A stretch of 64,000 nt of DNA from Pseudomonadales bacterium (GTDB lineage Bacteria; Pseudomonadota; Gammaproteobacteria; Pseudomonadales; UBA5518): the NCBI GenBank assembly GCA_024234165.1, contig JACKOP010000001.1, positions 124,001 to 188,000 on the forward strand. Direction: 5' to 3'. The notes under the pieces were generated by a model. That model saw only the letters and a list, made by a program, of their open reading frames with translations, made no database searches and was not told where the DNA came from. Shown here in pieces: positions 6,480 through 14,677 of the stretch (the first letter of the stretch is position 1; every line of letters starts with the position of its first letter). The translations under genes were made by a program, and so were the position numbers.

Positions 6480-8669
6480 ATGGCTATCAAGAATTCCTTT
6501 ACATTGTTGATTGCGTGTGGCGCCTTGACGGGCGGCGTTACTGACGTAGTTCATGCGCAGGCTTTGGATGAGATTGTGGTCGTCGCGCAGAAAAAGGTTG
6601 AGTCCATACAGGATGTACCAATATCGATCCTTCGCTTCGATAGCGTCAAGCTAAGTGACTTGGGGATCGATGAGTTAAAGGATGTCGGTGCAATGATGCC
6701 GGGGGTCTACGTTAATACGTTTAACCAGGATCCAGGAGCTATAAGATTATATATTCGTGGAGTTGGGAATACATCAGTTCAGATTACTCAAGATCCTTCG
6801 GTAGCGTTATACCTGGATGGCGTTTACGTCGGCACGTCCTATGGCACAGGGTTTGAGGGGGTCGATATAGAGAGCATAGAGGTGTTAAGAGGACCTCAGG
6901 GGACGCTTTACGGGAGGAATTCAACGGGAGGGGCCGTCAATATCCTGTCGAGGAGAGCGTCTCCGGATGCACTGACATTTGATCAGAAATTTAGTGTTGG
7001 GAATCTTGGGCTATTTAAATCGCGCACCAGTCTTAATGTCCCGCTTGGCGAGCATTTTGCCGCGAAGCTGAATTATCTTGCCTCGAATCGGGACGGTTAT
7101 GTTCATAACAGAGGCGTCGGCCAGGATTTTGGTGCCGAGGACCGAAAGTCGCTCGCTGCTGATTTGCACTGGAGCATAAGTGACAATTTATCTTTGGATT
7201 ATCGTTATGAAAGAGCTGACATGCGTGATACGCAACGCTTTGAACAAATCACTAGAGTTAACCCTGCTGCGGCGCTGGCCTTCTCAACAAGGTTTGATAG
7301 GGTGAGCCGTTCTCGATTGGATTCTGTAACAGCTCTTCGTCCAATACCGAGAAATGACTTAAATATCACCGGTCATAGTTTGCATTTCAGCTGGACCATA
7401 AGCGATGATCTTGAATTTCGATCTATAACGGCTCGCAGGAAATTTGACAGTGATGCATATAGCGACGCACTTTCAACGGCTGAGGGGAATGGGCGCTTTT
7501 ACTCGGGCAGCCCAACGAGCATGCGGATCTTAGTGAATTATGAGCAATTCTCTCAGGAGTTTCAGTTTGTAGGTCAATCGGGGCGCTTGGATTATGTGGC
7601 GGGAGTTTACTATTTTGATAGTGATGCGGATTGGAATAATTATCGACAGATTACACTTGGCAATGTGGTAGGTCTTAATTATTCAAATGCAAAAAACACG
7701 TCAACAGCGCTATATGGGCAGGTTACATATACACCTTCCTTGCTCGATGAGCGTCTTCACCTCACATTGGGTGCCCGTTATTCTAAAGAGGACAGGAAGG
7801 TAAGAAGAACCAACCTAAATGTTGTTCCACAGTTCGCCGGCGTAGAATACGATAAGGATTTTTCTAATATTAACCCCTCACTTACGATCGCGTATGATTT
7901 CACAGATGATATCAATATCTATGCAAAGGTAATGACGGGATTCAAGTCGGGCGGGACTGCGATGACATCCGCCAACTTGACTTTATTTGCCCAGGGATTT
8001 AAAGAAGAGGAAGTTCTTAGCTACGAACTGGGTGTTAAATCCATGTTGATGGAGAACAGTTTAAGACTCAATCTTGCGTTGTTCCGTACGGAGATGGACG
8101 GAGCCCAGACAGCGGTAAGAACCGGAGCGAACCCCAATGCGAGGGATTTTCTGCCACTTGATGATAATGTTTTTCAAGGATTGGAGATTGATGTCGAGAA
8201 GCAGCTAACGGATTCTTTGGCCATCTCGGCTGGGTACGCCTACCTGGAGACAAGTCCGGGAGCCAAATATATAGACTCTGCGGTAGGGCGTACGTTGTTG
8301 GCGAACACGTTCCCTGCTTCCCCAAGGCACAGTGTTTCGTTAATGCTGAGTCATGAAGTCCCGCTGGCCAATGGATCCCTTAGAAGCACGCTGAATTATT
8401 CCTATCAAGACAGGACCACCAGTTCGATTAATGTTGCGGACTATTCCGTTCTGCCTAGTTATTCGCTAATTAATATGTCGATCGGATGGGATGCATTCAA
8501 GATTGGGACTATGGATGGAGATTTTTCTGTTCAGTTGTGGGCGCGAAACCTTTTGGATAAGGAGTATGTGATGGTTAGCACCGCATCATGGTCTGCGTTT
8601 GGAGCGGGCTTGGTTGAAACGTTTGGGGATCCGCGGACGTATGGGATAACAGTCGGCTATCGGTTTTGA
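6480..8669 (+). CDS. TonB-dependent outer-membrane receptor
   Basis: The product is 729 residues. A signal peptide (about residues 1-25, ending VVHAQA) is followed by a TonB-box-like stretch LDEIVVVAQ. The plug domain contains RLYIRGVGNTSVQ, PSVALYLDGVYVG, and the signature VLRGPQGTLYGRNSTGGAVN. The rest is beta-barrel-like and ends with YGITVGYRF, with the terminal aromatic residue expected for outer-membrane insertion. ATG 6480 has AAGGA at 6468-6472. Such receptors take up siderophores, vitamins, sugars or hydrophobic compounds. The neighbours give no iron-related gene, so an organic substrate linked to the DUF1214/DUF3604 genes is more likely; this is inference. Confidence 0.9.
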   Translation: MAIKNSFTLLIACGALTGGVTDVVHAQALDEIVVVAQKKVESIQDVPISILRFDSVKLSDLGIDELKDVGAMMPGVYVNTFNQDPGAIRLYIRGVGNTSVQITQDPSVALYLDGVYVGTSYGTGFEGVDIESIEVLRGPQGTLYGRNSTGGAVNILSRRASPDALTFDQKFSVGNLGLFKSRTSLNVPLGEHFAAKLNYLASNRDGYVHNRGVGQDFGAEDRKSLAADLHWSISDNLSLDYRYERADMRDTQRFEQITRVNPAAALAFSTRFDRVSRSRLDSVTALRPIPRNDLNITGHSLHFSWTISDDLEFRSITARRKFDSDAYSDALSTAEGNGRFYSGSPTSMRILVNYEQFSQEFQFVGQSGRLDYVAGVYYFDSDADWNNYRQITLGNVVGLNYSNAKNTSTALYGQVTYTPSLLDERLHLTLGARYSKEDRKVRRTNLNVVPQFAGVEYDKDFSNINPSLTIAYDFTDDINIYAKVMTGFKSGGTAMTSANLTLFAQGFKEEEVLSYELGVKSMLMENSLRLNLALFRTEMDGAQTAVRTGANPNARDFLPLDDNVFQGLEIDVEKQLTDSLAISAGYAYLETSPGAKYIDSAVGRTLLANTFPASPRHSVSLMLSHEVPLANGSLRSTLNYSYQDRTTSSINVADYSVLPSYSLINMSIGWDAFKIGTMDGDFSVQLWARNLLDKEYVMVSTASWSAFGAGLVETFGDPRTYGITVGYRF

Positions 8670-8834
8670 TGGTTGATTTTGGCGGTTGTATCCGGAAGGC
8701 GTTGGTGGATTTTTAGTACGTGGCTTTTCGAGTTATAAATAGATGGCTGTGCTTGTTCAAAGTTATTGTTATTGGGTGGCAGATTATCATAACTCATCCG
8801 CCAGTACATTCAGCAGCTCGTGGTGGAGTGAGCC

Positions 8835-9164
8835 ATGAATGTCAATAACAAAAATTTGTCTATGACGCGGCGTCAATCATGTTTGGCTATCGCGGCGCTT
8901 GCGATGGGTGCTACCTTGGTTCCTTGTGCGGTGTATATCGAAGCAGATGAGCGAAATATGGGGTGAGCATTTCGGGATAGGGTGACTGCCTTGTGTCTGA
9001 GTATCAAAAAGCGCAATAAAATAGTCTCTTGGGAGATCATCTGCGAAGTCGCATCGGCGCAGGTGCAGGCGAATGCAGTTCTACATGCTTTTGCGGATTC
9101 TACAGATTGGTTTTGGTGATGAATTACGTAAATGCCGATCCAGCTCAACCCACCCTAGGGAATA
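8835..9164 (+). pseudogene. Broken third DUF1214 paralogue
   Basis: A start at ATG 8835 gives MNVNNKNLSMTRRQSCLAIA, again with a twin-arginine signal (RR at 12-13), but the frame stops at about 8964-8966. Downstream, in other frames, come AQVQANAVLHAF and then VMNYVNADPAQPTL (about 9117-9158). The latter is nearly identical to MNYVNADPARPTL of paralogue B. The copy therefore suffered at least two disruptions and lost its C-terminal three quarters where IS-like ends begin at 9168. It is best read as a decayed duplicate of the gene at 5162. Confidence 0.8.
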
Positions 9165-9167
9165 ACG

Positions 9168-9214
9168 GATTTATTCGATGTTCGAGCAGTCCGTTCGGAC
9201 ATCGAATGAATCAG
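9168..9214. mobile_element. Two IS ends in head-to-head arrangement
   Basis: GATTTATTCGATGTTCGA (9168-9185) is followed after 8 bp by its near-complement (9194-9212, reverse complement GATTCATTCGATGTCCGAA). The left arm continues into GCAGTCCG and matches the copy at 12094-12124 at 29 of 31 positions in the same orientation. I read this as two ends of IS5-type elements left facing each other after deletion of the interior. No transposase coding remains here. Confidence 0.6.
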
Positions 9215-9273
9215 TTCTCCTTAACTATTTGTGATGAATTGAAAGAAAGGTTGTTCCTGGGCAGGGCGCGAAT

Positions 9274-11025
9274 ATGATTAAAAAAGACATGTATTATATT
9301 GCAATGATCGCTCTAAGTTTGCTGTCGTTTTTAGCTTGGGCAGACAAGGACGCTGTCGAGCGGCATTTGTATTATGGTGATTTGCACCTGCATACAAACG
9401 ACTCTCTTGATTCGTTCATCTTAAATGGACCTACTCTGGAGCCTCGTGATGCCTATAGATTTGCACGCGGCGAGCGGGTGGATTACGGGGGGCGCTCTAT
9501 TCAGCGAAATAGGGCACTTGATTTCATAGCAGTGACAGATCACTCTGAAAATTTGGGACTCTCATCCCAGCTCGCCGATTCTCAAAGCCAAGTGTTCAAA
9601 ACGAACATAGGAAGGATATGGGCCGACAAGGGGCCATTTCAGTTTTGGGCCGCTATTGTTGAGCTTATTAGTGCGGGTAAAAGTGTTCCGGAGATCCCCC
9701 TCGAGCGTTTTTTGGCTGATGCATGGGAACAAGGAGTCAAGGCGGCCAATGAGGCCTATGTGCCCGGCAGATTCACAACTTTTATTGGTTTTGAATGGAC
9801 TTCCTTTCCGGCAGGACAAAATCTTCACCGAAATATTATTTTTCGTGATGAAAAACCGCCGCAACCGTTCTCCTCTTATGAATCTCAACGCCCAGAAGAT
9901 CTTTGGGCTTGGCTTGATGAGATTCGTCAGGATGGATATGAGGCGATTGCAATTCCTCATAATAGCAATGTCAGTAACGGACTGATGTATGACTGGCTGA
10001 ACAGTGACGAGAAGCAGATCGACACGGCATACGCTGAAACACGTATTCGAAACGAGCCGTTGTCTGAAATCGTGCAAGGCAAAGGCCAGTCAGAGACCCA
10101 TCCTTCATTATCACACGGTGATCAATTCGCTGATTTTGAGATATTCCCCCATCTACTAGCAAGTAATATTGTTGGGAAGGTGAGCGGAAGTTATATTCGT
10201 GAAGCGTGGGGACGGGGTTTGGTGCTGGCCGAACGTATTGGAATTAACCCATACCAGTTTGGGGTGGTGGGTGGGACAGACTTCCACAACGGGGTGAGTA
10301 CAGAAGCGGAGGACGCTTACAGTGGTGATATGATCGGCACTGATCCTAATGCTGAAGGTTTCACTATGGAACAGGTTATCCAGCGCCTGCAACCGGGAAA
10401 TAGGAGTTCTGGGGGAGTCGAGCGTCTTGAGACGGCCGGTGGCGCAATAACAGGTGCTTGGGCAGAGGAAAATACGCGGTCATCAATCTATGCTGCGTTG
10501 CGGCGGAGAGAAACTTTTGCTACATCAGGGCCACGGATCCAAGTGCGTTTTTTCGCGGGTTGGTCGTTTTCGAGTGATATCTTAGAGCGACAGCAATGGG
10601 TAGGCGAAGCGTATCGTGATGGAATTCCGATGGGTGGCGAGCTTCGAGCGGTACCTTCTGATCACGTTGTGAGCCCAGAGTTTCTGGTATGGGCAGCTAA
10701 GGAGTCTGACGGTACGCAATTGGATCGAATACAAATTGTGAAAGTATGGATTAAAAACGGTGAGCCAAAAGAGAAGGTCTTTGATGTGAGGGTCAGCTTG
10801 CCCAGCAGTAACGGCGCCGCCGAACTCGTAGCTCTTTGGCATGATCCGGAATTTCAATCTCGACATGCAGCACTCTACTATGCCCGTGTGATAGAGGTCC
10901 CCACGTTGCGTTGGTCGGCGCGACTCGCTCAGCGACACAATGTTCCTCAGCCTCCAGGTGTTCCGACATACATTCAGGAGAGAGCTTGGACGTCTCCTAT
11001 TTGGTATACACCGCAGCTCCAATGA
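9274..11025 (+). CDS. DUF3604 family exported protein (PHP-like putative metallohydrolase)
   Basis: The protein has 583 residues, with a signal peptide (IALSLLSFLAWA, residues about 10-21). The start of the mature part is LYYGDLHLHTNDSLDSF, the HxH pattern of PHP-like/amidohydrolase-type metal sites. Further candidate metal ligands are AVTDHSE (about 85-91), IPHNSN (about 227) and VVGGTDFHNGVS (about 331). These fit DUF3604. The biochemical function of DUF3604 is not established; phosphoesterase-like or lactonase-like chemistry is a guess from the fold. It probably acts in the periplasm. The gene is flanked by IS-end repeats at 9168 and 12094, and the TetR gene follows 106 bp later. The ribosome site is weak. 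Confidence 0.75.
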   Translation: MIKKDMYYIAMIALSLLSFLAWADKDAVERHLYYGDLHLHTNDSLDSFILNGPTLEPRDAYRFARGERVDYGGRSIQRNRALDFIAVTDHSENLGLSSQLADSQSQVFKTNIGRIWADKGPFQFWAAIVELISAGKSVPEIPLERFLADAWEQGVKAANEAYVPGRFTTFIGFEWTSFPAGQNLHRNIIFRDEKPPQPFSSYESQRPEDLWAWLDEIRQDGYEAIAIPHNSNVSNGLMYDWLNSDEKQIDTAYAETRIRNEPLSEIVQGKGQSETHPSLSHGDQFADFEIFPHLLASNIVGKVSGSYIREAWGRGLVLAERIGINPYQFGVVGGTDFHNGVSTEAEDAYSGDMIGTDPNAEGFTMEQVIQRLQPGNRSSGGVERLETAGGAITGAWAEENTRSSIYAALRRRETFATSGPRIQVRFFAGWSFSSDILERQQWVGEAYRDGIPMGGELRAVPSDHVVSPEFLVWAAKESDGTQLDRIQIVKVWIKNGEPKEKVFDVRVSLPSSNGAAELVALWHDPEFQSRHAALYYARVIEVPTLRWSARLAQRHNVPQPPGVPTYIQERAWTSPIWYTPQLQ

Positions 11026-11131
11026 CTGATGGTCCGAAAAAAACCAGGCAGGTCACTGAAATGGGATGGCTAAACGTATCCGAATGCATGCAACGAATCG
11101 AATGCCTGACATCGAGAATCGGAGAGATTGC

Positions 11132-11731
11132 ATGGTGTCAACAGAACAGAGAACTAACCGCAGGGAACTGATCATTGAAGCTGCGGCAGCAATCATTGCT
11201 GAAGGCGGATTAGAGAGGGTTACCTTTCGGGAAATTGCCAGCAAGTGCGGGATATCTAAAGGTGTGGTTGAACATCATTTTGCTGATAAAGCGGATATTC
11301 TTAGGAAAACCTTGGAGTGGGTCAACCGACGTGGATTCGAGAAGGAGGCGCGTCTTACGCGAAGGGTAAGTGGGTTAGCTGCTGTGCGTAATCGGTTACG
11401 GTGCATCCTCCCATTAAACACAGAATCAAATAAGGAATGGAAGATCCGACTCCATTTTTGGAGCATGGCATTGGCAAATGCAGACGATCAAATCGGCATG
11501 GAAGTTCGATTGGCAGGGGCGCGTGAACGATTTGCTCGGGATGTGCGCGAGGCCGCTGAGTTGGGGGAAATCTCGCCAAATACCGATCCAATTGCTGCGG
11601 CAAATATGATTTTGCATATCATTGCTGGGGTTGCATGCAACATGCTAATTGACCCGTCATACTATAATCGGGGGTATCGAATGTCGCTAATAGATAAAAT
11701 CGTGACGAGCCTTAGAGATGGATGCATCTGA
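11132..11731 (+). CDS. TetR/AcrR family transcriptional regulator
   Basis: The 199-residue product has the family layout: an N-terminal DNA-binding domain with VTFREIASKCGISKGVVEHH as helix-turn-helix (about residues 31-50), followed by the DKADILRKTLEWVN stretch and a helical ligand-binding domain. I chose ATG 11132 because GGAGAG at 11121-11126 lies at proper spacing; upstream in-frame starts lack this. It is the only regulator in the island and probably controls the neighbouring uptake/processing genes in response to a small ligand; that is inference. The codon use is AT-rich like the rest of the island. Confidence 0.85.
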   Translation: MVSTEQRTNRRELIIEAAAAIIAEGGLERVTFREIASKCGISKGVVEHHFADKADILRKTLEWVNRRGFEKEARLTRRVSGLAAVRNRLRCILPLNTESNKEWKIRLHFWSMALANADDQIGMEVRLAGARERFARDVREAAELGEISPNTDPIAAANMILHIIAGVACNMLIDPSYYNRGYRMSLIDKIVTSLRDGCI

Positions 11732-12086
11732 TATTCCTGTCGAGGCCAAGGAAGGGCTATGGGTTGGTTGTGTGGTGAAAAAAGTAGACGAGCTCATGGC
11801 TTCATGGCTTTAGGAGACAGGAATCAAGAATGTGTTGGAGGGGTTCTTTTTGAGCTGGGGATTGGTGACCGGATGGTATGTTGAGGAAAAGCAGTGTCGG
11901 GATTTCGTAGTTGGTGGCTCTTGGAAAAGGTGGGGAGGCCGGATGCGCACTTCTGTGAAGTGTGGCAGGTGGGGTGATATGGCTATCAGAAGGGTGGTAA
12001 ATCTGTCGTCGTTATATCACTTTAATGTTTTTTGTGATTTGATTTGATGAGCTGTGATGAATCGAGCGCTATGGCGTTTGTTAGGT
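11732..12086. other. Gene-free right part of the island
   Basis: In this stretch of about 355 bp I see only short open frames without family resemblance, and no RNA gene. It leads into the IS remnant at 12087. Confidence 0.5.
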
Positions 12087-12171
12087 GAAAACTGATTTAT
12101 TCGATGTCCGAGCAGTCCGATCGGGCGCCAGTTCTATCGAACCGTACTATCCGAAGAGCGGAGAGCGCGGG
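12087..12171 (+). mobile_element. IS5-type remnant at the right island boundary
   Basis: GAAAACTGATTTATTCGA (12087-12104) equals the leader of the remnant near 3409. The segment 12136-12171 encodes IEPYYPKSGERG, a piece of the conserved N-terminal region of IS5-type transposases (pattern IEPxYPKxGxRG). The start of the transposase and all the rest are missing, and host sequence (GTGCAGTCCTGA) follows at once. This places a deleted IS copy exactly at the junction. Confidence 0.7.
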
Positions 12172-12172
12172 A

Positions 12173-12184
12173 GTGCAGTCCTGA
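12173..12184 (+). repeat. Right copy of 12-bp direct repeat bounding the island
   Basis: GTGCAGTCCTGA is identical to 607-618. In the isomerase frame it still reads V-Q-S-stop, and its last base is the first base of the hupE ATG. Confidence 0.7.
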
Positions 12185-13182
12185 TGTGGAGCTGGCGTGC
12201 GTTCTTCGTTGTGGCTCTGCTCGCAGCAATGCATGCCCCTGCCTGGGCGCACAAGCTCGCACCGTCGCTGCTTTCGCTGGTGGAACAGGCGGATGGTCGT
12301 TACGTCGTGAGCTGGAAGACACCGCGTCTTGCGTCCACGCCGGTGCTGATCGAGCCTGTACTGCCGCACGGTTGCCGGGACCTTGGTGAGCGGTCGTCGG
12401 GCTACGAAGGGACCGGTGTACGTGTGGACTGGAGCGTGCACTGCGATGCGCCGCTGTATGGTCAGGTGTTGCGCGTGAAAGGCCTGGCCGAAAATCAATC
12501 GGCGGCGCTGGTGCGCATCGAGTGGCGCGACGGAGCGCTCACGCAGGGGATGCTGAACGCCAGCGAACCGGCACTGCGGGTGGCCGAGCGGATGACGCAG
12601 CTCGAGGTCGCCGTGAGCTACGTGAAGATGGGGGTCGAGCATATCCTCGGTGGTATCGATCACCTGCTGTTCGTGCTCGGCCTGCTGTTGCTGGTCGACG
12701 GCTGGAAGCGGCTGTTGTGGACGATCACCGCATTCACGGTCGGACACAGCATCACGCTCGCACTCGCCGCGCTGGGCTTTCTGGACTACCCGGTGGCGCT
12801 GGTGGAGTTTGCCATCGCCTTCAGCATCTTCGTGGTTGCGGTCGAACTGACGCGCGAAGCCAGCGACCGCCACTGGCTGCGCAGGCGGCCGTGGCTGGCC
12901 GCTGGCGGCTTCGGGCTGCTGCACGGCATGGGCTTCGCCGGTGCGCTGCTGGAGGTGGGGTTGCCGGAACATGACATTCCGCTCGCGCTGTTCACGTTCA
13001 ATGTCGGGATAGAACTGGGACAACTGATGTTCGTTGCGATGGTGCTGATGGCACACGCTGCCTGGGCACGGCTGGCACTGCCGCGCTGGCAGTGGTTGCG
13101 CTGGGTACCGGTGTATCTGATCGGCTGCGCATCGGCCTACTGGTGTTTCGAACGCGGTGCTGCGGTGCTGGTCGGCGCATGA
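12184..13182 (+). CDS. HupE/UreJ family membrane protein
   Basis: The 332-residue product begins with a signal peptide (FFVVALLAAMHAPAWA). It then has a periplasmic segment of about 130 residues and a membrane domain with HILGGIDHLLFVLGLLLLVD, FTVGHSITLALAALG and GLLHGMGFAGALLEVG. The His/Asp pattern in these helices is typical of the HupE/UreJ family, whose members are thought to transport nickel or related metals. I chose ATG 12184 because it begins the signal peptide; the open frame upstream is IS remnant. No hydrogenase or urease gene is in view, so the substrate is unknown. The next gene overlaps it (ATGA), and its former upstream neighbour was probably the isomerase gene at 1-618. Confidence 0.8.
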   Translation: MWSWRAFFVVALLAAMHAPAWAHKLAPSLLSLVEQADGRYVVSWKTPRLASTPVLIEPVLPHGCRDLGERSSGYEGTGVRVDWSVHCDAPLYGQVLRVKGLAENQSAALVRIEWRDGALTQGMLNASEPALRVAERMTQLEVAVSYVKMGVEHILGGIDHLLFVLGLLLLVDGWKRLLWTITAFTVGHSITLALAALGFLDYPVALVEFAIAFSIFVVAVELTREASDRHWLRRRPWLAAGGFGLLHGMGFAGALLEVGLPEHDIPLALFTFNVGIELGQLMFVAMVLMAHAAWARLALPRWQWLRWVPVYLIGCASAYWCFERGAAVLVGA

Positions 13183-13568
13183 ACTTCCTTGTAAGCATCC
13201 ATCAGAGGTGGGCTGAACGTGGCGCGCGACTTGCTGTCGGCATTGCGCTGCCGCTGGCGTTTGTGATCGCGATGCTGCCCGACACACCGGGGCCGGAATT
13301 CAGCCAGGGTGACAAGCTGGTGCACGCGCTCGTGTTCTTGCTGCTGACGCTGCTCGCGCGCATCGGCTGGCCCACGCGAATGGCCTGGTGGGAGTGGCCG
13401 CTGATCCTGCTTGGCTACGGTGTCGCGATCGAGCTGGCGCAAGCCATGCTGCCATGGCGGGAGGCGTCCCTCCTGGATTGGCTGACCGACGGGGCAGGCG
13501 TGCTGGTCGCAAAGGCGGTCATTGGCTGGCAGGACCGCACCGGCGGTGCGTTGGTGCACAGACCGTGA
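13179..13568 (+). CDS. VanZ-like small membrane protein
   Basis: The 129-residue protein starts at ATG 13179, overlapping the hupE stop by four bases. It has three hydrophobic stretches (LAVGIALPLAFVIAMLP, LVHALVFLLLTLLARI, WPLILLGYGVAIELAQAMLP) and the pattern DKLVHALVF with later ELAQ and DWLTDGAGV. This is the pattern of VanZ-like domains. The family is mostly uncharacterised outside teicoplanin resistance, so no role in resistance should be assumed. It is translationally coupled to hupE and, via GTGA, to the flavodoxin-like gene. Confidence 0.7.
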   Translation: MNFLVSIHQRWAERGARLAVGIALPLAFVIAMLPDTPGPEFSQGDKLVHALVFLLLTLLARIGWPTRMAWWEWPLILLGYGVAIELAQAMLPWREASLLDWLTDGAGVLVAKAVIGWQDRTGGALVHRP

Positions 13569-14020
13569 AGAAGCTGCTGATCGTCTATCACTCGCAGAGC
13601 GGCAGCACGGAGCGTCTGGCACGCAGTGCAGCGGCGGGGGCACGCAGCGAGGAGGGTGTCGAGGTGCGCCTGCTGCGTGCTCCCGAAGCCGGTGCGGCCG
13701 ATCTCGCATGGTGCGATGCGCTGTTGCTCGCGACGCCGGAGAACTTCGGTTACGCCTCCGGCGCAATGAAGGAGTTCCTCGACCGTACCTTCTATGCGGC
13801 AAGTGCCCGCGAGCTGAACCGGGCATATGCCCTGCTGATCAGTGCCGGCAACGATGGCAGCGGTGCCGTGCGACAACTGCAGCGCATCCTGCGTGGCTAT
13901 CCATTGCGTGAAGTCGCGCAGGCACTGATCGTCATTGGCGAGCCCGGTGCCGAGGATCTCGAGCAGGCACACGAAACCGGGCAGGCGCTGGCAGCAGGGC
14001 TGCAGCTCGGGATCTTCTGA
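13565..14020 (+). CDS. Flavodoxin-like family protein
   Basis: The product has 151 residues and begins KKLLIVYHSQSGSTERLA, the FMN-phosphate loop of flavodoxin-like folds. It continues with LLATPENFGYASGAMKEFLD, as found in NAD(P)H-dependent FMN reductases and WrbA relatives. The GTG start at 13565 overlaps the previous stop (GTGA). It is shorter than WrbA (about 200 residues). It is likely a cytoplasmic redox protein; the partner is unknown. Confidence 0.75.
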   Translation: MKKLLIVYHSQSGSTERLARSAAAGARSEEGVEVRLLRAPEAGAADLAWCDALLLATPENFGYASGAMKEFLDRTFYAASARELNRAYALLISAGNDGSGAVRQLQRILRGYPLREVAQALIVIGEPGAEDLEQAHETGQALAAGLQLGIF

Positions 14021-14050
14021 AACCTTGAACAGGCGCGGACTCAGCGAAAA

Positions 14051-14659
14051 GTGAAGGCTTCATTTCGTGTCGGAGGCATTCTGCTGGCTGCGGGAGCAGG
14101 GCGACGTTTCGGCAACGACAAGCGCCGTGCACGCCTGCACGACGGGACCACGCTGCTGCAGCGTTCGCTCGACCGGTTCGCTGCCGTGTGCGACACGACG
14201 CTGCTGGTGCTCGGTCCGCGCGAGGATGCGCAGGCACTCGGTCTGCACCCGCCGCCCGGGGTTACCGTGATGAACGCCCCGCGGAGCGCCGGTGGCATGG
14301 GCTTCTCGCTGGCCGATGCGATCGGCTGCGCCGAGGCGCAGGCCTGGGATGCCTGCCTGGTCAGCCTGGGCGACAAGCCGTTCATCTCCGAGCGCACGCT
14401 GCACACGGTCCGTGAGTTGCTGGCACGTCACGATTTCGTGGTCCCCACGCACGGTGGAGCGCACGGCCATCCGGTCGGGTTTGCGCGCAGGTACTTCGCA
14501 ATGCTCGCGCGGCTCGAGGGAGACGCCGGAGCGCGCGGGCTGATCCGCGAGCACGGCGGTGAGGCCTGTTTCGTCGAGCTCGACGATGCCGGGATGCTGG
14601 CCGATGTGGATACACCGGAGCAGCTCGACCGTCTGCAGCGGCAATTCGCCGACGGCTGA
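14051..14659 (+). CDS. MobA/MocA-like nucleotidyltransferase
   Basis: The 202-residue protein opens with GGILLAAGAGRRFGNDK, the nucleotide-binding loop of MobA-like NTP transferases. It carries LVSLGDKPFISERTL (metal-binding region, LGDxP) and ends with DVDTPEQLDRL, typical of MocA/YgfJ-type cytidylyl- or nucleotidyltransferases. These activate molybdopterin or sugar substrates. The start is GTG 14051. It lies 30 bp after the flavodoxin-like gene and ends the four-gene group that starts with hupE. A molybdenum-cofactor role is possible, and a ModE gene lies far away at 62016, but the link is only suggestive. Confidence 0.75.
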   Translation: MKASFRVGGILLAAGAGRRFGNDKRRARLHDGTTLLQRSLDRFAAVCDTTLLVLGPREDAQALGLHPPPGVTVMNAPRSAGGMGFSLADAIGCAEAQAWDACLVSLGDKPFISERTLHTVRELLARHDFVVPTHGGAHGHPVGFARRYFAMLARLEGDAGARGLIREHGGEACFVELDDAGMLADVDTPEQLDRLQRQFADG

Positions 14660-14677
14660 TCACTCCGGCAGACCCGG

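Noticed and set aside
11832..12047. Small plus-strand frame near the right island end
   Set aside because: Trp/Arg/Gly-rich product with no ribosome site and no motif.
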